Both the position numbers and the translations under genes were made by a program. Below the pieces are notes generated by a model. That model worked only from the letters and a program-made list of their open reading frames with translations, was not told where the DNA came from and ran no database searches. A stretch of 64,000 bases of DNA, taken from positions 42,214 through 106,213 of the forward strand of contig JAYGFA010000006.1 of NCBI GenBank assembly GCA_046582115.1, written 5' to 3'. Shown here one piece after another: positions 34,435 to 43,053 of this stretch; within the stretch, counting starts at the first letter, position 1; each line of letters opens with the position of its first letter. The DNA comes from UBA11889 sp046582115 (GTDB lineage Bacteria > Pseudomonadota > Gammaproteobacteria > Pseudomonadales > Azotimanducaceae).

Positions 34435-35126
34435 TCGCCGGAAGTTGTTTTGTAGATGTAACCAACGCCGTGGACAGTGGTAATTACCGATGACTTTCCG
34501 AAGGGTTCCAATTTCTTTCGGAGTCGCAGAATGTAGACGTCAACTGTTCGTTCTTCCACGTAGACGGATCGCCCCCAGGCATTGTCTAACAGCTGAGTAC
34601 GGCTGAAAATCCGATTCGGATTGCCCATCAAGTGTTCAAGCAGACTGAATTCTCTTGGCTTTAGGTAAAGTCTCTCGTCTCGGATTTGAAGTGTGTGGTC
34701 TAGTGGGTTTAATGCCATACCGTTGCTTTTGATCAGGTTTTCCGTTGCATCGTTCGTACGGCGAAGTAAGGCGTTTACCCGGGCAATCAGTTCGCGAGGC
34801 GAAAACGGTTTTGTGATGTAGTCGTCGACTCCGGAATCAAACCCTCGAATCGCATCTGCCTCTTCACTCCGTGCCGTCAACATGATTATCGGGATTTGCT
34901 TGGTGTCTTCGCGTTTCCGCAATGCTTTAGTGAGGCTAATTCCGTCCATTCCCGGCAGCATCCAGTCGATGATAACTAGATCCGGTTGTTGGTCGGCTAG
35001 GATTTGAATTCCCGCCTCGGCGCTTGGGGATTCGAAGACGGAAAAACCCGTGTTTTCGAGTGAGAATCGTAGGAGGCTGCTGATGTCAGCGTCGTCTTCG
35101 ATCACCAAGATATTTTTTTTGCTCAT
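34431..35126 (-). CDS. phoB: Phosphate-regulon response regulator
   Basis: An OmpR/PhoB-type regulator. The receiver domain has ILVIEDDAD, the phospho-acceptor aspartate in VIIDWMLPGMDG, TARSEE and the conserved lysine in DYITKPFSPRELIAR. The DNA-binding winged helix carries LKPREFSLLEHLMGNPNRIFSRTQLLDNAWG and RTVDVYILRLRKKL. About 231 residues from ATG 35126; a GTG four codons earlier is possible. Linked to phoR by ATGA overlap. Candidate target sites lie upstream of the flanking porin and DUF47-pit genes. Confidence 0.94.
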   Translation of the reverse strand: MSKKNILVIEDDADISSLLRFSLENTGFSVFESPSAEAGIQILADQQPDLVIIDWMLPGMDGISLTKALRKREDTKQIPIIMLTARSEEADAIRGFDSGVDDYITKPFSPRELIARVNALLRRTNDATENLIKSNGMALNPLDHTLQIRDERLYLKPREFSLLEHLMGNPNRIFSRTQLLDNAWGRSVYVEERTVDVYILRLRKKLEPFGKSSVITTVHGVGYIYKTTSGE

Positions 35127-35181
35127 GGAGAATCGCACGTACGAGCGTCTATTAAACAGTCAATCTGAAGCGACCGTTAGT

Positions 35182-35205
35182 AAAAATTACCCGGCCCGTA
35201 TTTTT
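35182..35205 (-). terminator. Hairpin with T-run after the porin gene
   Basis: Read on the minus strand, AAAAATAC (35205-35198) and GTAATTTTT (35190-35182) flank a GC-rich CGGGCCGG core, and the structure ends in five T residues, 6 bases past the porin stop. It is a plausible intrinsic terminator between the porin gene and phoB. Confidence 0.5.
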
Positions 35206-35211
35206 CGTTTT

Positions 35212-36405
35212 TTACAACGCTAATTGCAATCGGATTGAGATCACGGTTGCTGCGTCATCGTCGGCTTCTGCAGCAATATTATTGCTATTGACGCGAATCA
35301 GATTGAGCATCAGTTTCAAGTTTCTGTTGGGGTAAAGGTTGAGTCCCGCCAGATAGCCCGAGACCGCTTCCGTCGACGTACCACCCATATCGAACTCGAT
35401 GTGGTCCAATTTACCGACTAACTCTATAGCCCACCCATCCGAAATTGGCTTGATAATGTCCGCGACGCCGAACTTTGCTTTGTATCCGCGGCGCTCCCCA
35501 GTTAGTGAATATGTGGCCTGGGCGTAATAGTGGCGTACATTGGCACCAGGCCCTCCGTCGGCCCCGCTGGTGTTCTTCACGAAGAATTCAGATTGCAAGC
35601 TCAACGGGCCAGAAATATAAAGTCCTTCCAAACCCCACTGCCGATCACTGTCAATTGAGAGCGTGGAAGAATCGAGTTTGCCGCCGGATTTGGCGATGTC
35701 GAGGGAAAATCCTTTTTGTTGAATCGGCTGGTCGATATTCCGATCCGTGAACGCGATCCCTAAATGCAGGGTCTTCATATCATCGTTAATGGGCGCGCCA
35801 AATAATCTGCCGGTGAAGGCGATCCGGTCACCACCATCGCCGTTTTTGGGGCCGCCGGCCGGGTTAAACAAACCGACACTCCAACCAAGTCCGCTGTCCT
35901 TGCTATCCAGGCGGATTCCAAACCGAGGTTGGCTATCGGTATCTGTTGCTTCAGTAAAGTAATTACGTTCAATACTGGAAATTGCTTTTGAACTTGTTAA
36001 TTCCTCGAGACCAAAGGGCTCTTTTGTTCTGCCGACAAATAGATTGAACGCATCAAATCCGCTATAGCCGACACCGACCGTATGGAGCTGTGCATTGTTT
36101 CCGCCTGGCTTGTCCTTGATGTCGACGTCAAACTTGAATTTCCAGTCGTCAAAGGCCGTACCTCCAAGTTCGAGTCGCGAACGCCGAAGGTCGTTGCTAA
36201 GCTGCTGAGAACCGTTGTTCGAGCGGTTGAGGACGCCATTAAAACTGTCCACGTCCCACATAAACCGTCCGCCCATTTTGAAAGAAAAAGCACCGCCCGA
36301 CGACGTAAATTGAAGTCCACCGTTTGTAGAGATGACGGGTTTATCTGCGTTCGCCTGGAAAAAGGCGATAAGGCAGCACAATGAATAGCAACAAAATGTT
36401 CGCAT
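35212..36405 (-). CDS. OprP/OprO-family phosphate-selective porin
   Basis: 397 residues with a short signal peptide (cleavage likely after QANA, residue ~20) and an antiparallel beta pattern throughout. Family landmarks include FSFKMGGRFMWDVDSF, RRSRLELGGTAFDDWKFKFDVD, LFVGRTKEPFGLEELTSSK and TGRLFGAP. OprP-type trimers let phosphate or polyphosphate cross the outer membrane under starvation. The last residue is Leu rather than the usual Phe of outer membrane proteins. A Pho-box-like repeat lies about 75 bases before the start. Confidence 0.9.
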   Translation of the reverse strand: MRTFCCYSLCCLIAFFQANADKPVISTNGGLQFTSSGGAFSFKMGGRFMWDVDSFNGVLNRSNNGSQQLSNDLRRSRLELGGTAFDDWKFKFDVDIKDKPGGNNAQLHTVGVGYSGFDAFNLFVGRTKEPFGLEELTSSKAISSIERNYFTEATDTDSQPRFGIRLDSKDSGLGWSVGLFNPAGGPKNGDGGDRIAFTGRLFGAPINDDMKTLHLGIAFTDRNIDQPIQQKGFSLDIAKSGGKLDSSTLSIDSDRQWGLEGLYISGPLSLQSEFFVKNTSGADGGPGANVRHYYAQATYSLTGERRGYKAKFGVADIIKPISDGWAIELVGKLDHIEFDMGGTSTEAVSGYLAGLNLYPNRNLKLMLNLIRVNSNNIAAEADDDAATVISIRLQLAL

Positions 36406-36477
36406 CGTGGACTACATTCGATCTTTTTTTATCGGGCACGGTCAAGCGTGCGATACAGCTAATTGTGATGGGACTTT

Positions 36478-36495
36478 GTTACAGATATGTGACGT
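36478..36495 (-). promoter_or_regulatory. Candidate Pho box upstream of the porin gene
   Basis: On the minus strand the sequence reads ACGTCAC-ATAT-CTGTAAC, which matches the PhoB pattern CTGTCAT-N4-CTGTCAT in 4 of 7 and 5 of 7 positions with the right spacing. It is about 75 bases upstream of the porin ATG, a normal distance for a PhoB-activated promoter. Confidence 0.45.
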
Positions 36496-36586
36496 TGTTA
36501 CGTGTTTACACCATGGCCGTCTATTGTTCGGTCGGGTCGTACTTCAGTTTGTGGGGTAGACTCTCAAAGCAAGATCAGGAGGAACT

Positions 36587-37258
36587 ATGGGTACCCAGAG
36601 GCAACTACGAGCCGTCGATGGCTTTTCGTTTGGGGCATACGAAGCACTGCCAGAGGGCGCCCCGCGAGGTGCAGTGGTCGTGATTCAAGAGATTTTTGGC
36701 GTCAACAGCCACATTCGTGAAGTTACCGACAGCTATGCTCGAGCGGGCTATGCAGCGATTGCGCCGCAGATATTTGATCGGGCGGAACGGGATGTCGAGT
36801 TGGGCTATGAAGAGGCCGACATGGGTCGGGGTGTCGCACTGGCTTTTCAGGGGACAGAACGCGCCAACACGCTGAAGGATCTGCAAGCAACCATCGAAGA
36901 AGCGGGTAAGTACGGCCAGGTCGGCGTTGTTGGGTATTGCTACGGCGGACTTTTAACTTGGCTTTCTGCGTGCGGCTTGTCCGGTATTGCGTGCGCGTCC
37001 GCCTATTATGGCGGTGGTATCGCGGGTGAATTAGAGCAAGTCGCCCTGTGCCCTGTCATCATGCATTTCGGCGAGCTCGATGCACACATTTCCATGACCG
37101 ATGTCGAGAAAATCAAGACTGCGTTGCCCGATGTTGATGTTCACGTCTATGCAGCCGATCACGGATTTAACTGCGATCACCGAGCCAGCCATGATGCGGC
37201 ATCTGCGGAGCTTGCGCTTGAGCGTACGCTCGCGTTTTTTGAGGAACACGTGGGATGA
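36587..37258 (+). CDS. Dienelactone hydrolase family protein
   Basis: 223-residue cytoplasmic alpha/beta hydrolase. The triad of the family is visible: nucleophilic cysteine in VGYCYGGLL, aspartate in GELDAHI and histidine in ADHGFNCD. VVVIQEIFGVN and the C-terminal TLAFFEEHVG are also typical. Classical members open the lactone ring in chlorocatechol breakdown; most housekeeping members have unknown substrates. The ATG is preceded by CAGGAGGA. The stop overlaps the next small gene (ATGA). Confidence 0.93.
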   Translation: MGTQRQLRAVDGFSFGAYEALPEGAPRGAVVVIQEIFGVNSHIREVTDSYARAGYAAIAPQIFDRAERDVELGYEEADMGRGVALAFQGTERANTLKDLQATIEEAGKYGQVGVVGYCYGGLLTWLSACGLSGIACASAYYGGGIAGELEQVALCPVIMHFGELDAHISMTDVEKIKTALPDVDVHVYAADHGFNCDHRASHDAASAELALERTLAFFEEHVG

Positions 37259-37500
37259 AATTCGGTGCGCTGGGCGCATTGTGTTGCCTGATGAGTTTAC
37301 ATGGAATAGCTGAGGCCGATAGCCCAAAGGACGATGTCCCGGCTGATGTAGATCGGGTCATCTGCAAGAACCTACCGGTTTCTGGAAGTCATCGAAAACA
37401 AAGGATCTGCCGTACGAAGCTTGAGTGGGATGAGGAGCGAAAACGATCGCGCGAGGACGCACAGTACGAAAAAAAGTTTAAACGCGTCACGCGCGGGTAG
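37255..37500 (+). CDS. Small secreted protein of unknown function
   Basis: 81 residues with a signal peptide (hydrophobic residues 3-18, cleavage probably near GIAEA). The mature part contains two cysteines spaced 15 apart, in RVICKNLPVSGSHRKQRICR, followed by a charged helix WDEERKRSREDAQYEKKF. Small periplasmic proteins with this C-x-x-x-x-G-S-x-x-x-x-x-C-R-T pattern are common in gammaproteobacteria, and no function is assigned. It is translationally coupled to the dienelactone hydrolase-like gene. Confidence 0.7.
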   Translation: MKFGALGALCCLMSLHGIAEADSPKDDVPADVDRVICKNLPVSGSHRKQRICRTKLEWDEERKRSREDAQYEKKFKRVTRG

Positions 37501-37608
37501 AGTAGAGAAGTTCCCTGGCTTAGAAGGGATTTTCCAACCTGGTTTGTGGACAACGCCATGCGGACCACAGACCACACGTATACTCTGAAAATCTCAGTAT
37601 TTCCTATG

Positions 37609-37636
37609 TTGACATCCTTACTTTGTTGTTTATCCT
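37609..37636 (+). promoter_or_regulatory. Candidate sigma-70 promoter of the TonB2-type operon
   Basis: TTGACA (37609-37614) is a perfect -35. A TATCCT (37631-37636) follows after 16 bases and matches the -10 consensus in 4 of 6. The predicted start near 37643 would give a leader of about 175 bases before the DUF3450 gene. The rest of the 316-base gap from 37501 to 37816 shows no gene. Confidence 0.35.
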
Positions 37637-37816
37637 TCACGCTCCGTGGTTGGGTATGGGTAGGTCCTGGGTATCGACGAGTCGGGCCACAAGCGGCGGC
37701 TTGTTGAATCCTTCCTCGCGGAACGCTGATCATGGCGTATGTTTATCGGACGGTGCGAGCTCTGCGTGAGGTTGCGTCGTTCGAGGTTAAACTTTTTGTT
37801 TCCTTTAGGAAGTCGA

Positions 37817-38593
37817 ATGAAAAACGTCCAAGTACAAAGGTTGTTGACGTTGTTGCTTGCAGTTCCACTCACGGTGATGACGATGAGCGCGGGCGCGACC
37901 GTTATCAACGATGTCTTCAGGGTGGCAGAGCAAATTAACGGACAGGCAAAAGCATCCCAAGTCAAGATTGATGCGGCCACCGAACAAACGCGTGAACTCT
38001 ACGCCGATTACAAGGTGGTGTTAAAAGAAATTGAAGGCCTGCGGGTATACAACCGTCAACTTGAGCGTCAGATCGCGGTCCAGGAACGCGAGCTGGCTGA
38101 GCTGGCTTCCTCGATTGATAGAGTAACCGACGTCGAGCGACAGGTTATGCCCCTGATGTTGCGTATGATCGAGGGGCTCGACCAGTTTGTTGAACTAGAT
38201 ATCCCGTTTCGCATTGACGAACGCAGAGAACGTGTTGAGCGCTTACGAACCATTATGGATCGTGCGGACGTTGCTGTATCCGAGAAGTTCAGCCAGGTGC
38301 TCGGCGCGTACCAAATTGAGAACGAATACGGCCGGACGATGGAAGCCTACAGCGCCTCTATCAATGTAAATGGCCGCGACGTGATCGTTGACATGCTAAA
38401 GGTTGGGCGAGTGGCACTTGTTTGGCAGTCCGGAGACCGGGAAATGACCGGGTGGTGGAACAACCAAACGAAAAGATACGAAGAGATCGACGAGTCGGAT
38501 TACGGAACCTCTGTGAACAGGGGTATCAAGATGGCTCGTAAACAACTGACCGCCGGCTTGTTCGCCGTGCCAGTCATTGCACCGGGGTCTTGA
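37817..38593 (+). CDS. DUF3450 family periplasmic protein
   Basis: 258 residues with a signal peptide (cleavage after SAGA, residue ~27). The mature protein starts with a long coiled coil (about 40-120, for example QLERQIAVQERELAEL) followed by MPLMLRMIEGLDQFVELDIPFR and a C-terminal beta-rich part with GWWNN. This is DUF3450, which is routinely encoded in front of TonB2-type systems. The ATG at 37817 follows AGGA, and the 26-codon upstream extension is discarded. It overlaps or abuts the next gene. Confidence 0.9.
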   Translation: MKNVQVQRLLTLLLAVPLTVMTMSAGATVINDVFRVAEQINGQAKASQVKIDAATEQTRELYADYKVVLKEIEGLRVYNRQLERQIAVQERELAELASSIDRVTDVERQVMPLMLRMIEGLDQFVELDIPFRIDERRERVERLRTIMDRADVAVSEKFSQVLGAYQIENEYGRTMEAYSASINVNGRDVIVDMLKVGRVALVWQSGDREMTGWWNNQTKRYEEIDESDYGTSVNRGIKMARKQLTAGLFAVPVIAPGS

Positions 38594-38595
38594 GT

Positions 38596-40059
38596 ATGAA
38601 CTTACGAATTGGAATGAAAAACGGCATGCTCATCTCGCTCGCTGTGTTTATCGCGCTCGCTGTCCAGTCGGCAGACGCAGCGTCTGAGGAGAGTGCAGTG
38701 GTACAAACGGGGCTTGATGTTGTTCCCGCGGACACCCTGGGCGAGCTCCTAAAAAATGTGGAAGAACGACGCGTTGTTGAAAGTCGTGAGCACGTGCAGC
38801 GAGAGAAGGACTTCCTCGCCAGGAAGGCAAATCAGCAGAAGATGCTGAATGACGCCGAGGCCGAAAAACGGCGGGAAGAGCTCAGAAGTGACCGACTTGA
38901 AACCCAGTTCGAAGAGAACGAGATTCGGATTGGTCAGTTGAGCGAACAATTGGATAAACGCTTGGGTTCGCTGCGTGAGCTCTTTGGCGTGCTGCAACAG
39001 GTCGCTGGCGATACACGCGGTGTGTTCGAAGGGTCGATCGTGAGTGCGGAATATCCGGGCCGCGGCGAGCCCTTGGGTGAATTGGCCGCCAAGATGGGTA
39101 GCGCGACGCAGTTGGCTTCCATTGAAGAGATGTCGGAGTTGTGGGAAGCACTGCAACAAGAGATGAACAGGACCGGGGAAATCTCCCGATTTATTACCAC
39201 GGTCAACCGACTTGATGGTATTCAAGAACAACGGCAAGTGGTGCGTGTTGGCGCATTCAATATCGTTGGCGAGGACGGGTACTTAAATTACGACATTGAT
39301 GTCAGAGCGCTCGTGGATTTGGCACGGCAACCCTCAAGGGAGTATCAAAGCTCAGCCGAAGACCTTTTTAACGCAGACCCTGGGGATATGGTGCCTCTGG
39401 CGATCGATCCGACACGGGGTTCGCTGCTGAGCCTTGAAGTCGAGAAGGCGACCTTGGGTGAACAGGTAGGATCGCCCACCAGCGGTTTTATTGACGGTCA
39501 AGGCGGGATCATGGGCGCGATCATCATCTGGGTCGGGATCGTTGGCGTTTTGTTGGCGCTTTGGCGCCTGGTCGATCTATTTATGGTTGGACGCAAGGTG
39601 AACCGACAGCGCGACAACGCCGATGCGCCCACTGACGACAATCCACTTGGAAGGGTGCTTAAAGTCCACGAAGAAAATCCTGGGGTGGACGTCGAAACCC
39701 TCGATCTCAAGCTTGGTGAGGCGATCCTGCAAGAAACACCGTCGATAACCAAGTTCATCAACATCATTCAGGTCATTTCGGTCATTGCACCCCTCATGGG
39801 CCTACTCGGTACCGTGATCGGGATGATTCAAACGTTCCAGGCCATTACGCTCTTTGGCACGGGCGATCCGAAGATTATGGCGAGCGGTATTTCCATCGCG
39901 TTGATGACGACAGTGTTGGGTCTGTGTGTCGCGATTCCGACGACGTTGTTGCATGCGATTTTGGCGCAACGCAGTCGTTCGGTGACCCATATACTGGAAG
40001 AACAGGCGCAAGGGTTGATCGCACGGCACGCTGAGGACTCCGGGCAATCGCTCGGCTAA
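38596..40059 (+). CDS. MotA/TolQ/ExbB-family protein with large periplasmic domain (TtpC-like)
   Basis: About 488 residues. A signal-like segment (1-26) is followed by a ~230-residue periplasmic region with coiled coil (NAEAEKRREELRSDRLETQF), then three membrane helices that begin with IIWVGIVGVLLALWRLVDLF near 310 and end in the TolQ/ExbB core LMGLLGTVIGMIQTFQAI ... IALMTTVLGLCVAIPTTLLHAIL. This layout is that of TtpC of the Vibrio/Shewanella TonB2 complex, which works alongside a normal ExbB. ATG 38596 is favoured; a TTG two codons earlier overlaps the previous stop. Confidence 0.88.
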   Translation: MNLRIGMKNGMLISLAVFIALAVQSADAASEESAVVQTGLDVVPADTLGELLKNVEERRVVESREHVQREKDFLARKANQQKMLNDAEAEKRREELRSDRLETQFEENEIRIGQLSEQLDKRLGSLRELFGVLQQVAGDTRGVFEGSIVSAEYPGRGEPLGELAAKMGSATQLASIEEMSELWEALQQEMNRTGEISRFITTVNRLDGIQEQRQVVRVGAFNIVGEDGYLNYDIDVRALVDLARQPSREYQSSAEDLFNADPGDMVPLAIDPTRGSLLSLEVEKATLGEQVGSPTSGFIDGQGGIMGAIIIWVGIVGVLLALWRLVDLFMVGRKVNRQRDNADAPTDDNPLGRVLKVHEENPGVDVETLDLKLGEAILQETPSITKFINIIQVISVIAPLMGLLGTVIGMIQTFQAITLFGTGDPKIMASGISIALMTTVLGLCVAIPTTLLHAILAQRSRSVTHILEEQAQGLIARHAEDSGQSLG

Positions 40060-40065
40060 TCGAGC

Positions 40066-40596
40066 GTGGCGGACATTTATTACGCGATTGTTGGGTTCTT
40101 TGAGCTCGGCGGCAATGTGGTCTATTTCATTGCGGCGACCACGTTTGTGATGTGGACATTGTTGTTCGAGCGAATCTGGTATTTTTTCTATGAGCACGCG
40201 GCGGTTGTAGGTAACGTCGTTGGGCAGTGGCAAAGCCGTGTGGAGCGGACGTCATGGACCGCTCGCGCAATTCGGACATCGATTATTTCCGAAACAAGGC
40301 TACTGATACGTGGCAGCATGCCGCTCATCCTCACCTGCATAACGCTATGTCCTTTGCTCGGATTGCTTGGCACCGTGACAGGCATGATCTCTGTGTTCGA
40401 TGCGATGGCGAGTCAAGGAGGAAACGCGCGGTCGATGGCTGCGGGAGTTTCGCAGGCAACGATACCAACGATGTGTGGGATGATTGCTGCGCTCACAGGA
40501 ATTATGGGTTCGACCTTCGTGCGTCGTAAGATCGAGCAAGAAACTGAGCTCCTGGAAAGTCATTTGACGCTGGAAAGCGTTGGGAATCCCGGCTAA
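40066..40596 (+). CDS. exbB: ExbB/TolQ-family proton channel
   Basis: 176 residues with three membrane helices. LILTCITLCPLLGLLGTVTGMISVFDAM and SMAAGVSQATIPTMCGMIAAL form the conserved proton-channel core. It energises TonB together with ExbD. It is the second, short ExbB-like protein of the operon. The GTG start lies 6 bases after the previous stop, and the stop overlaps the exbD ATG by one base. Confidence 0.92.
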   Translation: MADIYYAIVGFFELGGNVVYFIAATTFVMWTLLFERIWYFFYEHAAVVGNVVGQWQSRVERTSWTARAIRTSIISETRLLIRGSMPLILTCITLCPLLGLLGTVTGMISVFDAMASQGGNARSMAAGVSQATIPTMCGMIAALTGIMGSTFVRRKIEQETELLESHLTLESVGNPG

Positions 40597-41003
40597 TGGC
40601 CCGTCGTATGAATCGATTTTCAGAATCGTCGGACGAATCAGACATCAATCTGACGCCGATGCTGGATGTGGTCTTCATCATGCTCATCTTCTTTATCGTA
40701 ACGGCTACCTTCATTAAGCAAGCCGGCATCGACGTGCTGCGGCCCGACGCGTTAACGGATTCGCCTAAACCGCTCGTTAGCGTACTGATCGCGATCGGAC
40801 CCAATGGGGATATCTGGATCGATAAGAACAAGGTCGCCCCCGAGTCCGTGCGCGCTCACATCGAGCGACTTCACGCAGAAAATCCCAAAGGGGGCATCGT
40901 CATTCAGGCGGATCGGTTGTCGAAGTACGAACGTTTGAAGGGTGTGCTTGATGCAGCCCGTGGGGCAGGCGTAACGGAAGTTGCGATTTCAACTGAGGAT
41001 TAG
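40596..41003 (+). CDS. exbD: ExbD-family biopolymer transport protein
   Basis: 135 residues: a short cytoplasmic N-terminus, a membrane helix that starts with the essential aspartate in LTPMLDVVFIMLIFFIVTATF, and a periplasmic domain with VIQADRLSKYERLKGVLDAARGAGV. It is the partner of ExbB in the energising complex. It shares one base with the exbB stop. Confidence 0.95.
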   Translation: MARRMNRFSESSDESDINLTPMLDVVFIMLIFFIVTATFIKQAGIDVLRPDALTDSPKPLVSVLIAIGPNGDIWIDKNKVAPESVRAHIERLHAENPKGGIVIQADRLSKYERLKGVLDAARGAGVTEVAISTED

Positions 41004-41017
41004 TAGAAGATACCGCC

Positions 41018-41620
41018 GTGCTTAAACGATACAGTGCCAGCATTTCCTTGGGCGCGTTCGTCACCATTGTGCTGCTTTTCGTCATGCAAGCGGTTATCAG
41101 TACGGACGAAAGCGGCTTGAACGAGGCTAAAGGTGGGAAAATCCTCGACTTCGTTCGGTTGCAGGAGGACGAGGAGCTGATCGTCAAACTACGGAAGCCC
41201 AAGCCACCGCCGCCGCCGGACGAGCCACCGCCAAATATGCCAAAGCCGACGTTCGATGCGACCACGTCCCAAGGCGTTGAAATAGGCATGGTTCAAGTGG
41301 ACGTTAATGTGAACATTTCGGGAATCGGCGGATTTTCCGCAGACGGCGAATATTTGCCAATCGTCAAGGTAGCGCCAATGTATCCCCGGCGCGCTGCTGC
41401 CCGCGGCATCGAGGGCTATGTGCTGTTGGAGTTCACGGTGACCAAGACCGGCGCGGTCCGTGACCCAAGGATCCTTGAGTCAAAACCGCCAGGGATCTTC
41501 GATCGTGCCGCGTTGAATGCCTCGCTCAAATTCAAATATAAGCCAAAGGTTGTCAATGGTGAGCCTATTGAAGTCAGCGGTGTTCGAAACCGAATCACGT
41601 TCGAGTTAACGGACGCCTAG
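41018..41620 (+). CDS. tonB: TonB-family energy transducer
   Basis: 200 residues. An N-terminal membrane anchor (about 8-28), a proline-rich spacer PKPPPPPDEPPPNMPKP (residues ~63-80) and a C-terminal TonB domain with PMYPRRAAARGIEGYVLLEF ... FDRAALNASLKFKYKP. The spacer is short compared with enteric TonB, as in TonB2-type proteins. It links ExbB-ExbD to outer-membrane receptors, none of which is in the window. GTG start. Confidence 0.95.
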   Translation: MLKRYSASISLGAFVTIVLLFVMQAVISTDESGLNEAKGGKILDFVRLQEDEELIVKLRKPKPPPPPDEPPPNMPKPTFDATTSQGVEIGMVQVDVNVNISGIGGFSADGEYLPIVKVAPMYPRRAAARGIEGYVLLEFTVTKTGAVRDPRILESKPPGIFDRAALNASLKFKYKPKVVNGEPIEVSGVRNRITFELTDA

Positions 41621-41629
41621 GAGAAACGT

Positions 41630-42997
41630 GTGAAGAAGCTAACGGTCTTTATCGTTGCGGTTCTGATGCTCGAATTTGGCGGCCAATCCGTATCCAAGAT
41701 GCCAGGCTTCAAAGCGTTCCGAGTGATGGGCTCTGTGGCGGTTGCGGCCGAAGCGAAGCAACGAAAAAAGGCCCGTCGAGTTCCCAATATCTCTGAAATG
41801 ACGTTCCGTCGTCTATCGAAGGCGCAGGATTTGATGGATCTCAAGGAATACGATGCCGCGCTGGAAGTCCTGGCGGAAATGGAACGACGGAGTCGTCGCT
41901 ATAACGGCAACGAAATGGGTCAGGTCTACTCGATGTTTGCCTTTATCATGTTTTCGAAAGAGGACAATGCACGGACCATTTACTATTACGAGAAGGTGTT
42001 GGACCAGGGTGACCAAGTCACCGAAGGGCTTGAGCACGGAACCATGTTTTCACTGGCCCAGCTCTATTTTGTTGAGGAGCAGTATCAGCGATCGCTAGAC
42101 ATGATGGAGATTTGGCTCGAGACGAAAGCAGAATTTGGCGATGACCCGGGCCCCAATCCGAGGTATTTCATGGGACAGGTCTATTACGCCATGAAGGATT
42201 ATCCAGGGGCGACCGAGCAGATTGAGCTTGCGATCGCGATGGCTAAAGCCCGGAACATGGTGCCAATCAAAGAAAACTGGTGGCAGCTGCTTCGCTTTCT
42301 CTATTTTGAACAAGACGACTGGGACCGCGTGCTCGAAATTTTGATTGTCCTGGTGCGGGACTATCCGAAGCGGGACTATTGGGTCCAGTTGGCCGGTGTG
42401 TATGGGCAAGAAGGTTATGAACGCGAGCAAGTTTTAGCCATGGAAGTCGCTCACGCCGGCGGTTTTCTCGATCGTGAGCGAGATGTTCTCAACTATGGCG
42501 GTCTATTGATGCAAGAAGAAATTCCTTATCGAGCCGCGAAATGGATGCAGCAAGGTTTCGACGAAGAGGTGATCGAACCGACAGCGAAGAATCTACAAAG
42601 CCTGGGACAGGCGTACCAGCTTGCGCAAGATGTGGACGATGCCATTCCCATCTTGGAAGAAGCCGGAACGATGTCCGACGATGGCGAGATATTCTCCAGA
42701 TTGTCGCAGCTCTATCTGGAAAAGGATCAGTACAAGAAGTGTACGGATGCAGCCGATAGTGCGCTAGAGAAAGGCATTGACCGAGAGTACAACACAGAAA
42801 TCGTGCTGGGGATGTGCTTGTTCAATCGGGACCGCTTGACGCAGGCGCGGAAGACCTTTGTGACTGCACGCGGGCACGCGCGAGCGGACAAGAATGAATC
42901 GGTCCAACGGATCTGTAATCAGTGGATCACCTACATCGACCGAGACCGCATTCGGCGCGACGAATTGGCGAAAGCAGAAGCTTCATTTGCAGGTTGA
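41630..42997 (+). CDS. TPR-repeat periplasmic protein of the TonB2 cluster
   Basis: 455 residues with a signal-like N-terminus and helical repeats throughout (for example LMDLKEYDAALEVLAEMERR, LYFVEEQYQRSLDMMEIWLE and LYLEKDQYKKCTDAADSALEK), consistent with tetratricopeptide repeats. A TPR protein regularly ends these DUF3450-TtpC-ExbBD-TonB operons. Its role is likely structural, and no catalytic motif is visible. The GTG start lies 9 bases after the tonB stop. Confidence 0.87.
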   Translation: MKKLTVFIVAVLMLEFGGQSVSKMPGFKAFRVMGSVAVAAEAKQRKKARRVPNISEMTFRRLSKAQDLMDLKEYDAALEVLAEMERRSRRYNGNEMGQVYSMFAFIMFSKEDNARTIYYYEKVLDQGDQVTEGLEHGTMFSLAQLYFVEEQYQRSLDMMEIWLETKAEFGDDPGPNPRYFMGQVYYAMKDYPGATEQIELAIAMAKARNMVPIKENWWQLLRFLYFEQDDWDRVLEILIVLVRDYPKRDYWVQLAGVYGQEGYEREQVLAMEVAHAGGFLDRERDVLNYGGLLMQEEIPYRAAKWMQQGFDEEVIEPTAKNLQSLGQAYQLAQDVDDAIPILEEAGTMSDDGEIFSRLSQLYLEKDQYKKCTDAADSALEKGIDREYNTEIVLGMCLFNRDRLTQARKTFVTARGHARADKNESVQRICNQWITYIDRDRIRRDELAKAEASFAG

Positions 42998-43053
42998 TTC
43001 GTCCTGCCAAATCCGCGTAGGTTAGCAACCCCAAACGAGCTGACGGGAACAGT

